This document shows positions 25,741 to 33,602 of a DNA stretch of 64,000 bases, in pieces; the first letter of the stretch is position 1, and every line of letters begins with the position of its first letter. The DNA comes from Halorubrum ruber (GTDB lineage: Archaea; Halobacteriota; Halobacteria; Halobacteriales; Haloferacaceae), in assembly GCF_018228765.1 (NCBI RefSeq), contig NZ_CP073695.1, positions 186,001-250,000 of the forward strand. The letters are read 5' to 3'. The notes under the pieces are model-generated. The model made no database searches. It had not been told where the DNA came from and saw nothing but the letters and a program-made list of their open reading frames with translations. Position numbers and translations under genes: made by a program.

Positions 25741-26946
25741 TCAGGCCAAGTCAGTCAGCGACTGCTGTTCGTACACGTCGGGGTCAGCGGGTGGCGCGTC
25801 GCGGACCTCGGGGTAGTACTCCCGGATCTGATTCGCCAATTCTTCGCCCAACCGGACCGGAACCGCGTTGCCGATCTGTTTCATCACATCGGTCTTCGTC
25901 CCCTCGAAGACGAACTCGTCCGGGAACGTCTGGAGCCGCGCCATCTCGCGGGGGGTGAGGTAGCGGTCCTCGGTCGGGTGGATGAAGACGTTCGTGCTCA
26001 CCGTCAGCGAGGGCTCGTCGGGGTCGAGCCGGCGGAGGTACGTCCCGTACCGCTTGACGATCTCCGGCTCGTGGGGACAGGTGTCGGTGTCCTCGCAGTC
26101 GCACTGGTACTTCTTCGTCTTCAGGCGGTCGGGGAGATCGCGGTAGTAGCCGCCCGGCGGGACGTGGCGGATGCGTTCAAGCGTCTTCTCGCCGGTGTCC
26201 GCGTACGTCATGTTCGGGAGGTCGTCGGTCGCGTCCGCGAGCGCCTCGCCGGCGGTGCGCCAGTTCCCCTCGGGCGTCGTCGGCTCCGGGAACCGGATCG
26301 GCACGTCGCGGTCGGTCCCCATGAAGAAGATCCGGCGGCGCTTCTGGGGGACGCCGTACTGCTCGGCCTCAAGCACGCGGTACTCGCACTTGTAGCCGTG
26401 CGCCGCGAACTCGTCGACGATGAGGTCCTTCACGTACCGGTCGTCGCTGGTCTGCCGGTTGATAAGGTCGCGGACGTTCTCCATCAACACCAGCTGCGGT
26501 TCGAGGACGGAGACGACCCGGAGGAACTCCTCGAAGAGGGTGTTCCGGCGGTCCTTCTCCATCTCGTCGAGCTCGATCTGCTCGTTGTTGAGCCGGCTGA
26601 ACCCCTGACAGGGCGGCCCGCCGATCACCACGTCGATCCCGTCGGGGTCGTAGCCAGCGCCTGCGACCGCCTCGCGGATCGCCGGAGCGTCGAGCTCGCG
26701 GACGTCCTCCTCGACGAACTCGGTGTCGGGGAAGTTGCGTCGGTACGTCTGCGCGGCCGGCTCCCACTGGTCGCTGCCGAGGGCGACGTCGAAGCCGGCG
26801 CGCTCGAAGCCTAAATCGAGGCCGCCGCAGCCGGAGAAGAAGCCGGCGACGACCGGCGCGTCGGCGTCGTCGCTCGCGGCGCGCGCGCCGTCCGCGTCGC
26901 TCGCGCCGTCCGACCCGGCGTCGCCGTCAGCGCCCACCGACACCAC
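25741..26946 (-). CDS. DNA (cytosine-5-)-methyltransferase, apparently solitary
   Basis: About 401 aa. m5C methyltransferase motifs occur in order: I FSGCGGLDLGF, IV GGPPCQGFS (catalytic Cys), VI ENVRD, VIII EQYGVPQKRRRIFF and X QIGNAVP. The target-recognition region (about 210-310) contains a CDCEDTDTCPHE Cys cluster, perhaps a small zinc site. No restriction endonuclease or other R-M subunit is adjacent. The frame stays open to a GTG at 27018, but the TATA-like TTTTTATA sits inside that extension, so I prefer GTG codons at 26946, 26943 or 26937 after GAGGTG. The Ala/Asp-rich first 30 residues are low complexity. Confidence 0.85.
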   Translation of the reverse strand: MVSVGADGDAGSDGASDADGARAASDDADAPVVAGFFSGCGGLDLGFERAGFDVALGSDQWEPAAQTYRRNFPDTEFVEEDVRELDAPAIREAVAGAGYDPDGIDVVIGGPPCQGFSRLNNEQIELDEMEKDRRNTLFEEFLRVVSVLEPQLVLMENVRDLINRQTSDDRYVKDLIVDEFAAHGYKCEYRVLEAEQYGVPQKRRRIFFMGTDRDVPIRFPEPTTPEGNWRTAGEALADATDDLPNMTYADTGEKTLERIRHVPPGGYYRDLPDRLKTKKYQCDCEDTDTCPHEPEIVKRYGTYLRRLDPDEPSLTVSTNVFIHPTEDRYLTPREMARLQTFPDEFVFEGTKTDVMKQIGNAVPVRLGEELANQIREYYPEVRDAPPADPDVYEQQSLTDLA

Positions 26947-27060
26947 CTCGCCCGACCGCGGGCGCGCGTGCTCGGTCCATTCGTGACCGGATTCGCCACG
27001 GGCGTATAAAAACGTCACACCTCGGGCAGCAGAGGGGGAAGCCGCTCGACGCCGCCCGGA

Positions 27061-27672
27061 TCAGGCGCGGCGCTCGCTGATCTCCTCGGCGATGCGCTCG
27101 TCGGGGCGGCGGAGCTCGCCGGACTCGACCTCGTAGACGTAGCCGGAGACGGTCGTGTCGTCCGGGATGAACTCCGATTCACGGAGGTACTCGACCTGCG
27201 CCGCGCAGGCCGCGTCGATGTCGTCGGTCATTTTCACCCAGTCGAGCAGGTCGGCGTCGCCGATGTTCAGCTCGGGGAGCGAGGGGTCGAGGTCGGCGTT
27301 GTCGAGGTCACCGGTCTGCGCTTCGAGCCCCTCGCGGACCGCCTCGTCGGGCGCGCTCATCATGCCGCAGTCGGTGTGGTTGATCACGACGATCTCGTCG
27401 GTGTCGAAGAAGTTCGTCGTGAGCGCGGCCGACCGGATCACGTCGTCGGTCACATTGCCGCCCGCGTTGCGGAACACCTGCGCGTCGCCGAGGTCGATGC
27501 CGAGCGCCTCCTCAATCGGGATTCGCTCGTCCATACAGGCGACGACGAGGAGGTTCTCGTCGGTCGGGATCCCCTTGCGGCGGCGGCGCGCCCAGTCGTC
27601 GCGCGCGTCGACCGCGGCGTCGAGCGTCTCGTGGTGCGTGTCGTGGGCGTCGTGGTCGTCGTGAGATGCCAT
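27061..27672 (-). CDS. Beta-class carbonic anhydrase
   Basis: 203 aa. It interconverts CO2 and bicarbonate. The zinc ligands are visible: C-x-D-x-R (CMDER, Cys near 46) and HTDCGM (His near 99, Cys near 102), together with the RNAGG motif. The N-terminus SHDDHDAHDTHHETLD is unusually rich in His and Asp and could bind extra metal (inference). The ATG at 27672 follows an in-frame TTG. It is downstream of the tRNA-Phe locus on the opposite strand and 43 bp upstream of the methyltransferase frame. Confidence 0.88.
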   Translation of the reverse strand: MASHDDHDAHDTHHETLDAAVDARDDWARRRRKGIPTDENLLVVACMDERIPIEEALGIDLGDAQVFRNAGGNVTDDVIRSAALTTNFFDTDEIVVINHTDCGMMSAPDEAVREGLEAQTGDLDNADLDPSLPELNIGDADLLDWVKMTDDIDAACAAQVEYLRESEFIPDDTTVSGYVYEVESGELRRPDERIAEEISERRA

Positions 27673-27871
27673 CAAGAGACCGGAAGGGCCCGAGAAAGGG
27701 GGCGGTTGCGGAAACCACGATCCGCGCCGTCGACCCGGATCGACGGCGATATCGTCCGATACCGAGGAACCGAACTGGTGTGTGGGCCCGCAGATCCGAA
27801 CGACGCGAGCGGGAGCCGCCCGCAGCCTTTCGAAATCCTTTTGTCTCGAATCGGCGTTGGTCCGAGTGCGA

Positions 27872-27945
27872 GCCGCCTTAGCTCAGACTGGGAGAGCACT
27901 CGACTGAAGATCGAGCTGTCCCCCGTTCAAATCGGGGAGGCGGCA
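27872..27945 (+). tRNA. tRNA-Phe (anticodon GAA)
   Basis: The acceptor stem GCCGCCT pairs with AGGCGGC. The anticodon arm is CTCGA-CTGAAGA-TCGAG (anticodon GAA) and the T-arm CCCCGTTCAAATCGGGG. 74 nt including the discriminator A, no intron. Its last 20 nt recur three more times in the following 420 bp. Confidence 0.95.
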
Positions 27946-28443
27946 TTTTCCTGCGAACCTACGAGGGAGCGCAGCGACCGAGTCGTGAGCAGCGAAAATG
28001 CTCCCGACCCGATTTGAGCAGACGAGTCGCGAGCCCGAGCGGAGCGAGGGCGAGCGTCTCGGCGAGTTCAAATCGGGGAGGCGGCATGGCTTTTCAGCGC
28101 GATCTACATTCGTTAGCCTTGACTGAAGATCGAGCTGTCCCCCGTCCCCGCGAGCGGAGCGAGCGGGGAACAGTGAGACGACCGGAGGGAGTCTCACGCG
28201 TTTCAAATCGGGGAGGCGGCATTTTCCTGCGAACCTACGAGGGAGCGCAGCGACCGAGTCGTGAGCAGCGAAAATGCTCCCGACCCGATTTGAGCAGACG
28301 AGTCGCGAGCCCGAGCGGAGCGAGGGCGAGCGTCTCGGCGAGTTCAAATCGGGGAGGCGGCATAGCTTTTCAGCGCGATCCGCATTCGTTAGCCTTGACT
28401 GAAGATCGAGCTGTCCCCCGTCCCCGCGAGCGGAGCGAGCGGG
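27944..28443 (+). repeat. 276-bp tandem repeat built from tRNA-Phe fragments
   Basis: The unit starting CATTTTCCTGCG at 27944 begins again at 28220. The second copy runs to about 28443 and differs by only a few bases. The tRNA-Phe 3' 20-mer (TTCAAATCGGGGAGGCGGCA) is at 27926-27945 (in the tRNA), 28067-28086, 28202-28221 and 28343-28362. An anticodon-arm/variable-loop fragment (GACTGAAGATCGAGCTGTCC, continuing CCCGT) recurs at 28121-28145 and 28397-28421. At 28121-28221 it is joined to the 3' end through a 56-nt insertion, so that copy is a broken tRNA. An inverted T-arm (CCCGATTTGA) precedes each 28067/28343 copy, around GAGCGGAGCGAG. Long frames across this stretch on both strands are repeat artefacts. 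Confidence 0.85.
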
Positions 28444-28476
28444 TGAAGAAACGACGCCGTGCGGCCCCCACCGGAC

Positions 28477-28983
28477 CTACTCGCTCGGGGGCGCAGCGAG
28501 ATCGAGGCCGACGGGATGTCCCCGGTCCCACTCGACCGCGAGGACGACGTCTCGGAGCGAGTCGAGGCGTCGCTCGACGACGTCCAGCGGATGTGAGTCG
28601 ATGAACTGCGCCGGCTCGTGCGCGGCGGGCGTCGCGCCGTCGTTGACTTGTAGATGAACCGGACCGAGGTCATCGTGCGTGTCGTCCTGATGCCAACCCA
28701 CCAGCAGCCTTCGGTCTGGCTCGATCCAGTTGAACCAGTAGTACTCGTGCGGCTCACCAGTCTGTAGTTGAAACCCGATCTCGATCCGCGCAGCCGTCAC
28801 CGGGTACTCGTCGTCCAGGAACTGCCGCGGGTTCACGTCGGCGACGACACGGTACGGGCCCGCTTCGCGCGGCTCGGCACGTCTCCGTCTGACGGTGTCG
28901 AACTCGCCGCCGAGCCGGTTCCCGATGCGGTCGTGGAGCCGCTTGCTCTGAAGGTTCGTCCGGTCAGCGAGGAAAACGACCAT
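28477..28983 (-). CDS. Possible TumE-like toxin (second gene of a two-gene unit)
   Basis: 168 aa. I do not recognise it with certainty. The central segment (EYYWFNWIEPDRRLLVGWH then QDDTHDDLGPVHLQ) recalls the TumE/DUF6516 toxin pattern of a W/Y-rich strand, a short Asp/His motif and a following His. The start codon shares one base with the stop of the HTH gene (TAATG), the order antitoxin then toxin. It lies against the tRNA-Phe repeat array, which is a typical place for mobile TA pairs. It could equally be a small accessory protein of the regulator. Confidence 0.5.
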   Translation of the reverse strand: MVVFLADRTNLQSKRLHDRIGNRLGGEFDTVRRRRAEPREAGPYRVVADVNPRQFLDDEYPVTAARIEIGFQLQTGEPHEYYWFNWIEPDRRLLVGWHQDDTHDDLGPVHLQVNDGATPAAHEPAQFIDSHPLDVVERRLDSLRDVVLAVEWDRGHPVGLDLAAPPSE

Positions 28984-29522
28984 TAGGCGAACGTCGAGGG
29001 AGAGTCAGTCCGCGGCGAGGAGAGTTCGAGGACGTCATCGTACAGCCGGAGGGCGTGCTTCACGAGCCCGAGTTCCGTGTTGATCGCCTCCCACGTGGCG
29101 ATCACGTTGCGACGCTCGCGGAGTTCCGCGGCCGAGAACTCCTCGTCAGCGAGGCGGTCCCGGAGCTCGTCGAGCGAACCGGCGTCGTACTCCGCCGCCA
29201 GCTCTTCCTGGTCCTCCTTCAGCCCCGTGAGTCGACGCTCCAGTTCCTCACGCGAGTGGGCGTCAATCAGGTCCGTCACCTCGTCGAAGAGCATCCGCAC
29301 GGGATTCAGGTCGTAGGCTTTCGTCCCGTCGACGGTCGTCTCAGTAACCCAGTCGTCGCTCTCCAGTCGACGAAGTTCATCGTCGGCCGTCGCGCGCGAG
29401 ACGTCCGCCCGGTCTGCGATTTCCTGTACCGGCGTCGGCCCGTCCAGCAGCTCCGCGACGTGCCGGACGCGCTCACGCCCGCTCATGGTCTCTCTCCACG
29501 GTTCGGACTCCGAGTCGGCCAT
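28983..29522 (-). CDS. Winged-HTH regulator (DUF7342-type), possible antitoxin
   Basis: 179 aa. The N-terminal winged HTH (VRHVAELLDGPTPVQEI, ADRADVSRATADDELRRLE) is followed by a long coiled coil (about residues 85-135) and a helical tail. It resembles TrmB/ArsR-like haloarchaeal DUF7342 proteins. The ATG at 29522 is about 28 nt after ACAAAATTATTTGAG on the minus strand, a strong TATA box. Translation is coupled to the downstream gene by a one-base overlap. An autoregulating antitoxin/repressor role is inferred from this arrangement. Confidence 0.7.
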   Translation of the reverse strand: MADSESEPWRETMSGRERVRHVAELLDGPTPVQEIADRADVSRATADDELRRLESDDWVTETTVDGTKAYDLNPVRMLFDEVTDLIDAHSREELERRLTGLKEDQEELAAEYDAGSLDELRDRLADEEFSAAELRERRNVIATWEAINTELGLVKHALRLYDDVLELSSPRTDSPSTFA

Positions 29523-29539
29523 TCGACCGGACGTTGTAC

Positions 29540-29565
29540 CGCTCGGCTCAAATAATTTTGTATGG
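29540..29565 (-). promoter_or_regulatory. Promoter of the HTH / TumE-like unit
   Basis: ACAAAATTATTTGAGC on the minus strand, about 25-35 nt upstream of the HTH start. It is the only AT-rich box in the gap. Confidence 0.55.
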
Positions 29566-29617
29566 TTCAGATATTCAGACGGGACCGGTTCCGCGAACGC
29601 AGACACCGGAGCGGGCG

Positions 29618-29908
29618 CTAATTCGGCCCTAACGGCGCCGCACACTCGCGACAGTAAACGAATTCGGCCGCGTTTTCGGCGCCGCACTGCGGACACGTCG
29701 AGGGCGTCGCTCCGTCGGTCTCCGGGTCCGCCGGGTCGCGGTCGTAGACGGGATCCTCGGTGTACCGCTCGATCTCGCCCTCGCGCCGCTTGCGGCTCCG
29801 CTCGCGGCCCTCGCGGAAGATCGCGATGAGGGCCCGAGCCCCGACTCCCAGCGCGACGAGCAGCAGCGCGCCGGTCGCGACGAGGTAGGCCGTACCGACA
29901 TCGAGCAT
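29618..29908 (-). CDS. Small membrane protein with a C-terminal zinc ribbon
   Basis: 96 aa. It has one membrane helix (LVATGALLLVALGVGARALIAIF, residues 8-30), then a basic then acidic linker and a C-terminal CPQC...CREC zinc ribbon. A helix plus zinc ribbon is a common haloarchaeal layout of unknown role. I chose the ATG at 29908 (MLDVGTAYL) because the upstream extension adds a non-conserved basic stretch. Confidence 0.65.
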   Translation of the reverse strand: MLDVGTAYLVATGALLLVALGVGARALIAIFREGRERSRKRREGEIERYTEDPVYDRDPADPETDGATPSTCPQCGAENAAEFVYCRECAAPLGPN

Positions 29909-30017
29909 GAGGGCTACTACGCGCCGGAGACGTAGATACTGTGGGGTGCCAACACGGAACACGAGCAGACAGGGGCTCCCAGCGGACGAGCCTCGACCCC
30001 GGGCGACCGACCGCGGC

Positions 30018-30185
30018 TCACTCGTCGCCGACGAAGACGGTCGCGAGCCGGTCGCCGCAGTGCGGGCAGTTCAGTGTCTGCCACGTGTCGGGGTCGAGGT
30101 CGCCGAACGGCTCGGAGCGGCGGGCGTCCGCGACGGCGACGCTCGCGCCGCACGTCTCGCAGTCGTAGGTGTCGGCGTCGGTCAT
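30018..30185 (-). CDS. Small two-CxxC zinc-finger protein
   Basis: 55 aa: MTDADTYDCETCGASVAVADA, then LDPDTWQTLNCPHCGDRLATVFVGDE. Two CxxC pairs 29 residues apart make a single zinc ribbon. The ATG overlaps the stop of the upstream membrane-protein gene by four bases (ATGA), so they form an operon. Function unknown. Confidence 0.65.
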   Translation of the reverse strand: MTDADTYDCETCGASVAVADARRSEPFGDLDPDTWQTLNCPHCGDRLATVFVGDE

Positions 30186-30751
30186 TCTCCGAGCGAGTAC
30201 AGCGCGGTCGCCGCGAGGATGCCCGCGGTCTGCCCGGCGCCGACGAGCGCGATTCCCGCGACGGTGCCGCTCTGAGTACCCGCGAGCGCGGCGACGGCCG
30301 CGCCCGCGACTGAACACGCGGCCGCGACGTGATGAACGATCGAGCGCGGGACCGTCGGGTCGCGCAGGCCCGTGTAGACGAACGCGGGCGCGGGCAGCAG
30401 CATCCAGCCGTAGAAGGCGACGGCGAGGAGCGCGTCGGCCGGGACCGCGCTCGCGAGCGCGGTCCCGTCGCGCGCGAGGAATCCGGCGACGCCCGCGAGC
30501 GTCACCGGCGTGCCCGCGAGGATGACCAGCTTCCACGCGCGGAGGACGCCCGTCGCCATGTCGCGCCACGAGGCGGCGACGAAGGCGACGAGCAGGACGC
30601 TCATGACGACGTGGGCGACGAACAGCGCGTGCGAAGAGACGACGCCGAGGACCGCCCCGGCGGCGACGCCCCACGCTGCCGGGACCAACAGCGCGGGACT
30701 GTTCTCGCGGAGCGTTAAGCCGGGGCCGCCCGCTCGGTGCGCGTGAGACAC
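30182..30751 (-). CDS. Multi-pass membrane protein, hypothetical
   Basis: 189 aa with about six hydrophobic helices (for example LLVPAAWGVAAGAVLGVVS, LFVAHVVMSVLLVAFVAA, LVILAGTPVTLAGVAGFLA). There is no recognisable catalytic motif. The start is GTG at 30751, about 27 nt from a TTTATACTT box on the minus strand. A longer frame to 30928 would run through that promoter. It is cotranscribed with the small zinc-finger gene. Confidence 0.6.
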   Translation of the reverse strand: MSHAHRAGGPGLTLRENSPALLVPAAWGVAAGAVLGVVSSHALFVAHVVMSVLLVAFVAASWRDMATGVLRAWKLVILAGTPVTLAGVAGFLARDGTALASAVPADALLAVAFYGWMLLPAPAFVYTGLRDPTVPRSIVHHVAAACSVAGAAVAALAGTQSGTVAGIALVGAGQTAGILAATALYSLGE

Positions 30752-30963
30752 ACGCGTCGCTTTCGCGGCCGGAAGTATAAACGTCGGCGTCGGACGGGAC
30801 GAGAGAGAACCCGACGGAGCGAACAAGATGTCGTCTCGAATCCACCGCACAGTCAGTTGTCGTCCATGAAACTGGAGCTTTTCGAAGACAAACGTTCGTC
30901 GAGCGTCGTGGTAACTGTACACTCGCAATTCTTATCCCCGGTCGGGGACTCTCTATGAACGCA

Positions 30964-31158
30964 ATGGCGACCGGAAAGGTTGATTTCTTCAACGACACTG
31001 GCGGCTACGGATTTATTGAGACTGACGACGCGGACGACGACGTGTTCTTCCACATGGAAGACGTCGGCGGCCCGGACCTCGAAGAGGGCCAGGAGCTCGA
31101 GTTCGACATCGAGTCCTCCGAGAAGGGCCCCCGCGCGACCAACGTCGTTCGGCAGTAA
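30964..31158 (+). CDS. cspA: Cold-shock protein
   Basis: 64 aa. A single cold-shock (OB-fold) domain with RNP1 GYGFIE and RNP2 DVFFHM, and a very acidic surface. It binds single-stranded nucleic acid and is often an RNA chaperone. The usual haloarchaeal start MATGKVDFF is the ATG at 30964. An ATG three codons earlier (30955) is also possible. An ATTCTTATCC box about 25-30 nt upstream suggests a leaderless or nearly leaderless mRNA. Confidence 0.93.
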   Translation: MATGKVDFFNDTGGYGFIETDDADDDVFFHMEDVGGPDLEEGQELEFDIESSEKGPRATNVVRQ

Positions 31159-31342
31159 GCCGATCCGAGAAGGTGGGTCGGTCCGGCTGACGCCGAACGC
31201 GACTCTGACACACGGTACCAAACGTTTTCGTCCGCGTCGCGGGCTCACGTCCGCCGCGGCCGTATTTTATTCCTGACGAGCGCGTCGCTCGTCGCGTGCG
31301 CCGCGGTCCGTAAAAGGATCGACGAGAGCGTCGCGGCCGCGC
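31159..31342. other. Intergenic region with a symmetric hairpin
   Basis: GACGAGCG-CGT-CGCTCGTC near 31276-31294 is a perfect 8-bp hairpin between convergent cspA and the ferredoxin gene, preceded on the plus strand by TATTTTATT. It may terminate both. Confidence 0.35.
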
Positions 31343-31657
31343 TCAGATGTGTTGGCCGAAGAGCCCGCGGCCCTTCGTCACCTCGACGTCTCCCTCGACT
31401 TTCGTCTGACACGCGAGGCGGACGTCGTGGCTCGGGTGGTGGGGCGGGAACCAGAGGCGGGCGCGCTCCTTCTTGCTCGGCTCACTGACCTCGCCGTCGA
31501 CCTGGACCGCACAGGAGCCGCACGATCCGGCGCCGCGGCAGTTGAGCTGCTCCATCTTGCCGTTGTAGACGGAGAGACCGGCCTCCTTGAGCACGTCGCG
31601 CAGGTTGGCGCCCTTCTCGCACTCGATTTCCTCGCCCTTGTAGGATACGGTAGGCAT
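31343..31657 (-). CDS. [2Fe-2S] ferredoxin
   Basis: 104 aa. It is a plant-type fold starting MPTVSYKGEEIE. The cluster ligands are Cys40, Cys46, Cys49 (C-x5-C-x2-C in NCRGAGSCGSC) and Cys83 (LACQT). It lacks the large acidic haloarchaeal insert seen in the main ferredoxin, so it is probably a secondary electron carrier. The ATG at 31657 matches the first strand. A longer frame has no conserved residues. Confidence 0.9.
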   Translation of the reverse strand: MPTVSYKGEEIECEKGANLRDVLKEAGLSVYNGKMEQLNCRGAGSCGSCAVQVDGEVSEPSKKERARLWFPPHHPSHDVRLACQTKVEGDVEVTKGRGLFGQHI

Positions 31658-31816
31658 GTGAGTACACGGTACGCGAGCGATCCACAAAGAGTCTGTGTCC
31701 GCGGCGCGCGGCGCGAAACCGAGCACGGCGACCGCGTCGTCCCGCGATACCGGTCGTGTGCCGAGCGTCGGACGCCGACGGGGCGTTTTTTACCCTCGGC
31801 ACCGCAGGGTGGCACA

Positions 31817-32947
31817 ATGGGACTCAGGTGTCTGCTCGGACACGACTTCGGCGAACCCGAACTCCAGCGAGAGCGCGAGGAGGAGGGCGACGAGGTCGTC
31901 ACGACCGTCAAGGAGGTGAAGACCTGCGCTCGCTGCGGCGAGACGCAGATCGTCAGCGAAAACACCGAGGTGACGACGATGGAGCAGCTCGCGGACGAGG
32001 TCGCCGCGAACGCGGCCGGCGGGAGCGACGCGGGCGCGGCCGCAACGCCGGAAGGCGGCAGCGGGCCGGCCCCCACCGAAGGCTCGACGCCGGGGACGGC
32101 GTCGGGGGCCGACGGCGCGGACGACGCCGCGACCGGCACGGGAGGGCTGACGCTCGACGAGGAGCCCGAAGCCGGGAGCGACGACGCGGTGATCCTCGAT
32201 GACGACGCCGACGACGCGGGCGACGAGGCCCCCGAAACGGCCGCGGGAGCGTCCCCGGAAGGGAGCGACGCACCGGCGAGCGCGTCGGAGCGCTCCGACG
32301 CCGCGGGGGCGCCTGACGCTTCGGGCGGTCCGGACCCGGCGGACGAGGACGCGGAGCTGTTGGACGCGGGCGAGGAGTCGGCGTCGGCCTCGTCCGCCTC
32401 CGCCGCGTCGTCCTCAACGGACGCCGCATCGGAATCTGAGTCGAGCGACGAGACAGACGCGGAGAGCGACGACGGCGTGATACTCGACGAGGGCGGAGAG
32501 GACGCCGACGACAGGGAGCGCGGCGCGTGGCCCGAGGTCGACGAGGACGAAGCCGACGGCGATGGGTCGGCCGCCTGGCCCGACCACGGCGGCGAGGACG
32601 AGGGGTTCAGCGCGGAGGTCGGCGAGGGCGGCGACGCTGGCGTCGAGTTCGGCGGCGGGCTCACCCCGGAGGCCGCGGACCGGCAGGAGGAGGAAGACGG
32701 GGGAGAGACGGAGTACGTCGAGGCCCCCGACGACACGGAGAGCGTCGCGTTCGACGCCGGCGACGAGGGCGAGACGGGCATCACCCGCGGCGAGAGCCCC
32801 GAGCTGGAGACGATAGGCGACGACGGGCCGACGGAGTACTACTGTCCCGAGTGCGGGATGGTCCGGGCCGCGGACGGGAGCTCGATGCGCGCGGGCGACA
32901 TCTGTCCGGAGTGCAAGCGCGGGTACGTCGACGAGCGGCCGCAGTAG
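31817..32947 (+). CDS. Zinc-ribbon protein with a long acidic linker (DUF7093-type)
   Basis: 376 aa. The N-terminal MGLRCLLGHDFGEPE and CARCGET (about residues 1-45) form one zinc ribbon. The C-terminal YYCPECGM...DICPECKRGY (last 40 residues) forms a second. Between them are about 280 residues of Asp/Glu/Ser/Ala-rich, presumably disordered sequence with VILDDD/VILDEG motifs. Function unknown. Similar two-ended zinc proteins are common in haloarchaea. The ATG at 31817 is just after a hydrophobic-free leader. Confidence 0.75.
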   Translation: MGLRCLLGHDFGEPELQREREEEGDEVVTTVKEVKTCARCGETQIVSENTEVTTMEQLADEVAANAAGGSDAGAAATPEGGSGPAPTEGSTPGTASGADGADDAATGTGGLTLDEEPEAGSDDAVILDDDADDAGDEAPETAAGASPEGSDAPASASERSDAAGAPDASGGPDPADEDAELLDAGEESASASSASAASSSTDAASESESSDETDAESDDGVILDEGGEDADDRERGAWPEVDEDEADGDGSAAWPDHGGEDEGFSAEVGEGGDAGVEFGGGLTPEAADRQEEEDGGETEYVEAPDDTESVAFDAGDEGETGITRGESPELETIGDDGPTEYYCPECGMVRAADGSSMRAGDICPECKRGYVDERPQ

Positions 32948-33036
32948 TCGACGTTAAAAAGCGCCGCGTCGGCGGTCGAAGCCGCCGAGCGGCCGTGACG
33001 AAACTGGTTTACGCCGGCCTGTCGAACGGTCGCGGC

Positions 33037-33420
33037 ATGAAAGAGTACAAGATGCGCCGCGGCGAGCATCTGGACGACCGCATGCCGGACCTGAAGGGTT
33101 CCATCGAGGAGTACTTCGGCGAGGTCACGGGCACCGAGGAGTGGCAGGGCCACGAACTGTACGTCGTCGCGGACCCCGAGAACCCGGTGTTCGACCGGAT
33201 CGTCGCGGGCGCCGCCGAGTACGGGAGCAAGAAGGACAAGCTGGCGGTCCACTTCGAGGAGCGCCCCGCCGAGGACGTCATCGCCGAAGGCAACGCCGAC
33301 GCCGCCGCTGACGCCGTCGACGCGAAAAACGAGTTCCTCTTAGAAGCGACCGGCCGCGACGCGAAGTCCCGACGCGACTCGTTGAAGCGCGAAGTCGAGG
33401 ACGACGCGCCCGACTACTGA
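33037..33420 (+). CDS. DUF5611-family protein
   Basis: 127 aa: MKEYKMRRGEHLDDRMPDLKG, then EYFGEVTGTEEWQGHELYVV. It is a compact alpha/beta protein found across haloarchaea and some methanogens, with no known function. The ATG at 33037 begins the conserved segment. A GTG further upstream (32998) adds residues not typical for the family. Confidence 0.75.
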   Translation: MKEYKMRRGEHLDDRMPDLKGSIEEYFGEVTGTEEWQGHELYVVADPENPVFDRIVAGAAEYGSKKDKLAVHFEERPAEDVIAEGNADAAADAVDAKNEFLLEATGRDAKSRRDSLKREVEDDAPDY

Positions 33421-33533
33421 TCGGATCCGCCACCGTTTTGCCGTCGTGAGCCGCTCTCGGAGCCGATAGTCTCTCGGTCGACCGAACGCCGAGGAGCGAC
33501 TGCTCGCGCCCGCGAGAGTGTCAGGATCGATCG

Positions 33534-33592
33534 GTAAAATATTTATTCAGATTTGAGTTAATACTCCGTCAGAGTTAAATTGGTCGGAGGCG
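33534..33592 (+). promoter_or_regulatory. Promoter and SD of the universal stress gene
   Basis: AAAATATTTATT near 33537-33548 is a strong TATA box, with a second AT-rich box (GAGTTAATACTCC) behind it. GGAGG at 33586-33590 lies 12 nt before the ATG, so this gene has a real leader, unlike many neighbours. Confidence 0.5.
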
Positions 33593-33602
33593 AAAGGCGT
33601 GT

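Noticed and set aside
27944-28443. CRISPR array
   Set aside because: Repeats are few, long and tRNA-derived, with unequal structured spacers and no cas genes.
27883-28604. Two long repetitive frames over the tRNA-Phe trailer
   Set aside because: They are translations of the 276-bp tandem repeat. The repeat carries tRNA sequence and hairpins, not codon-biased sequence.
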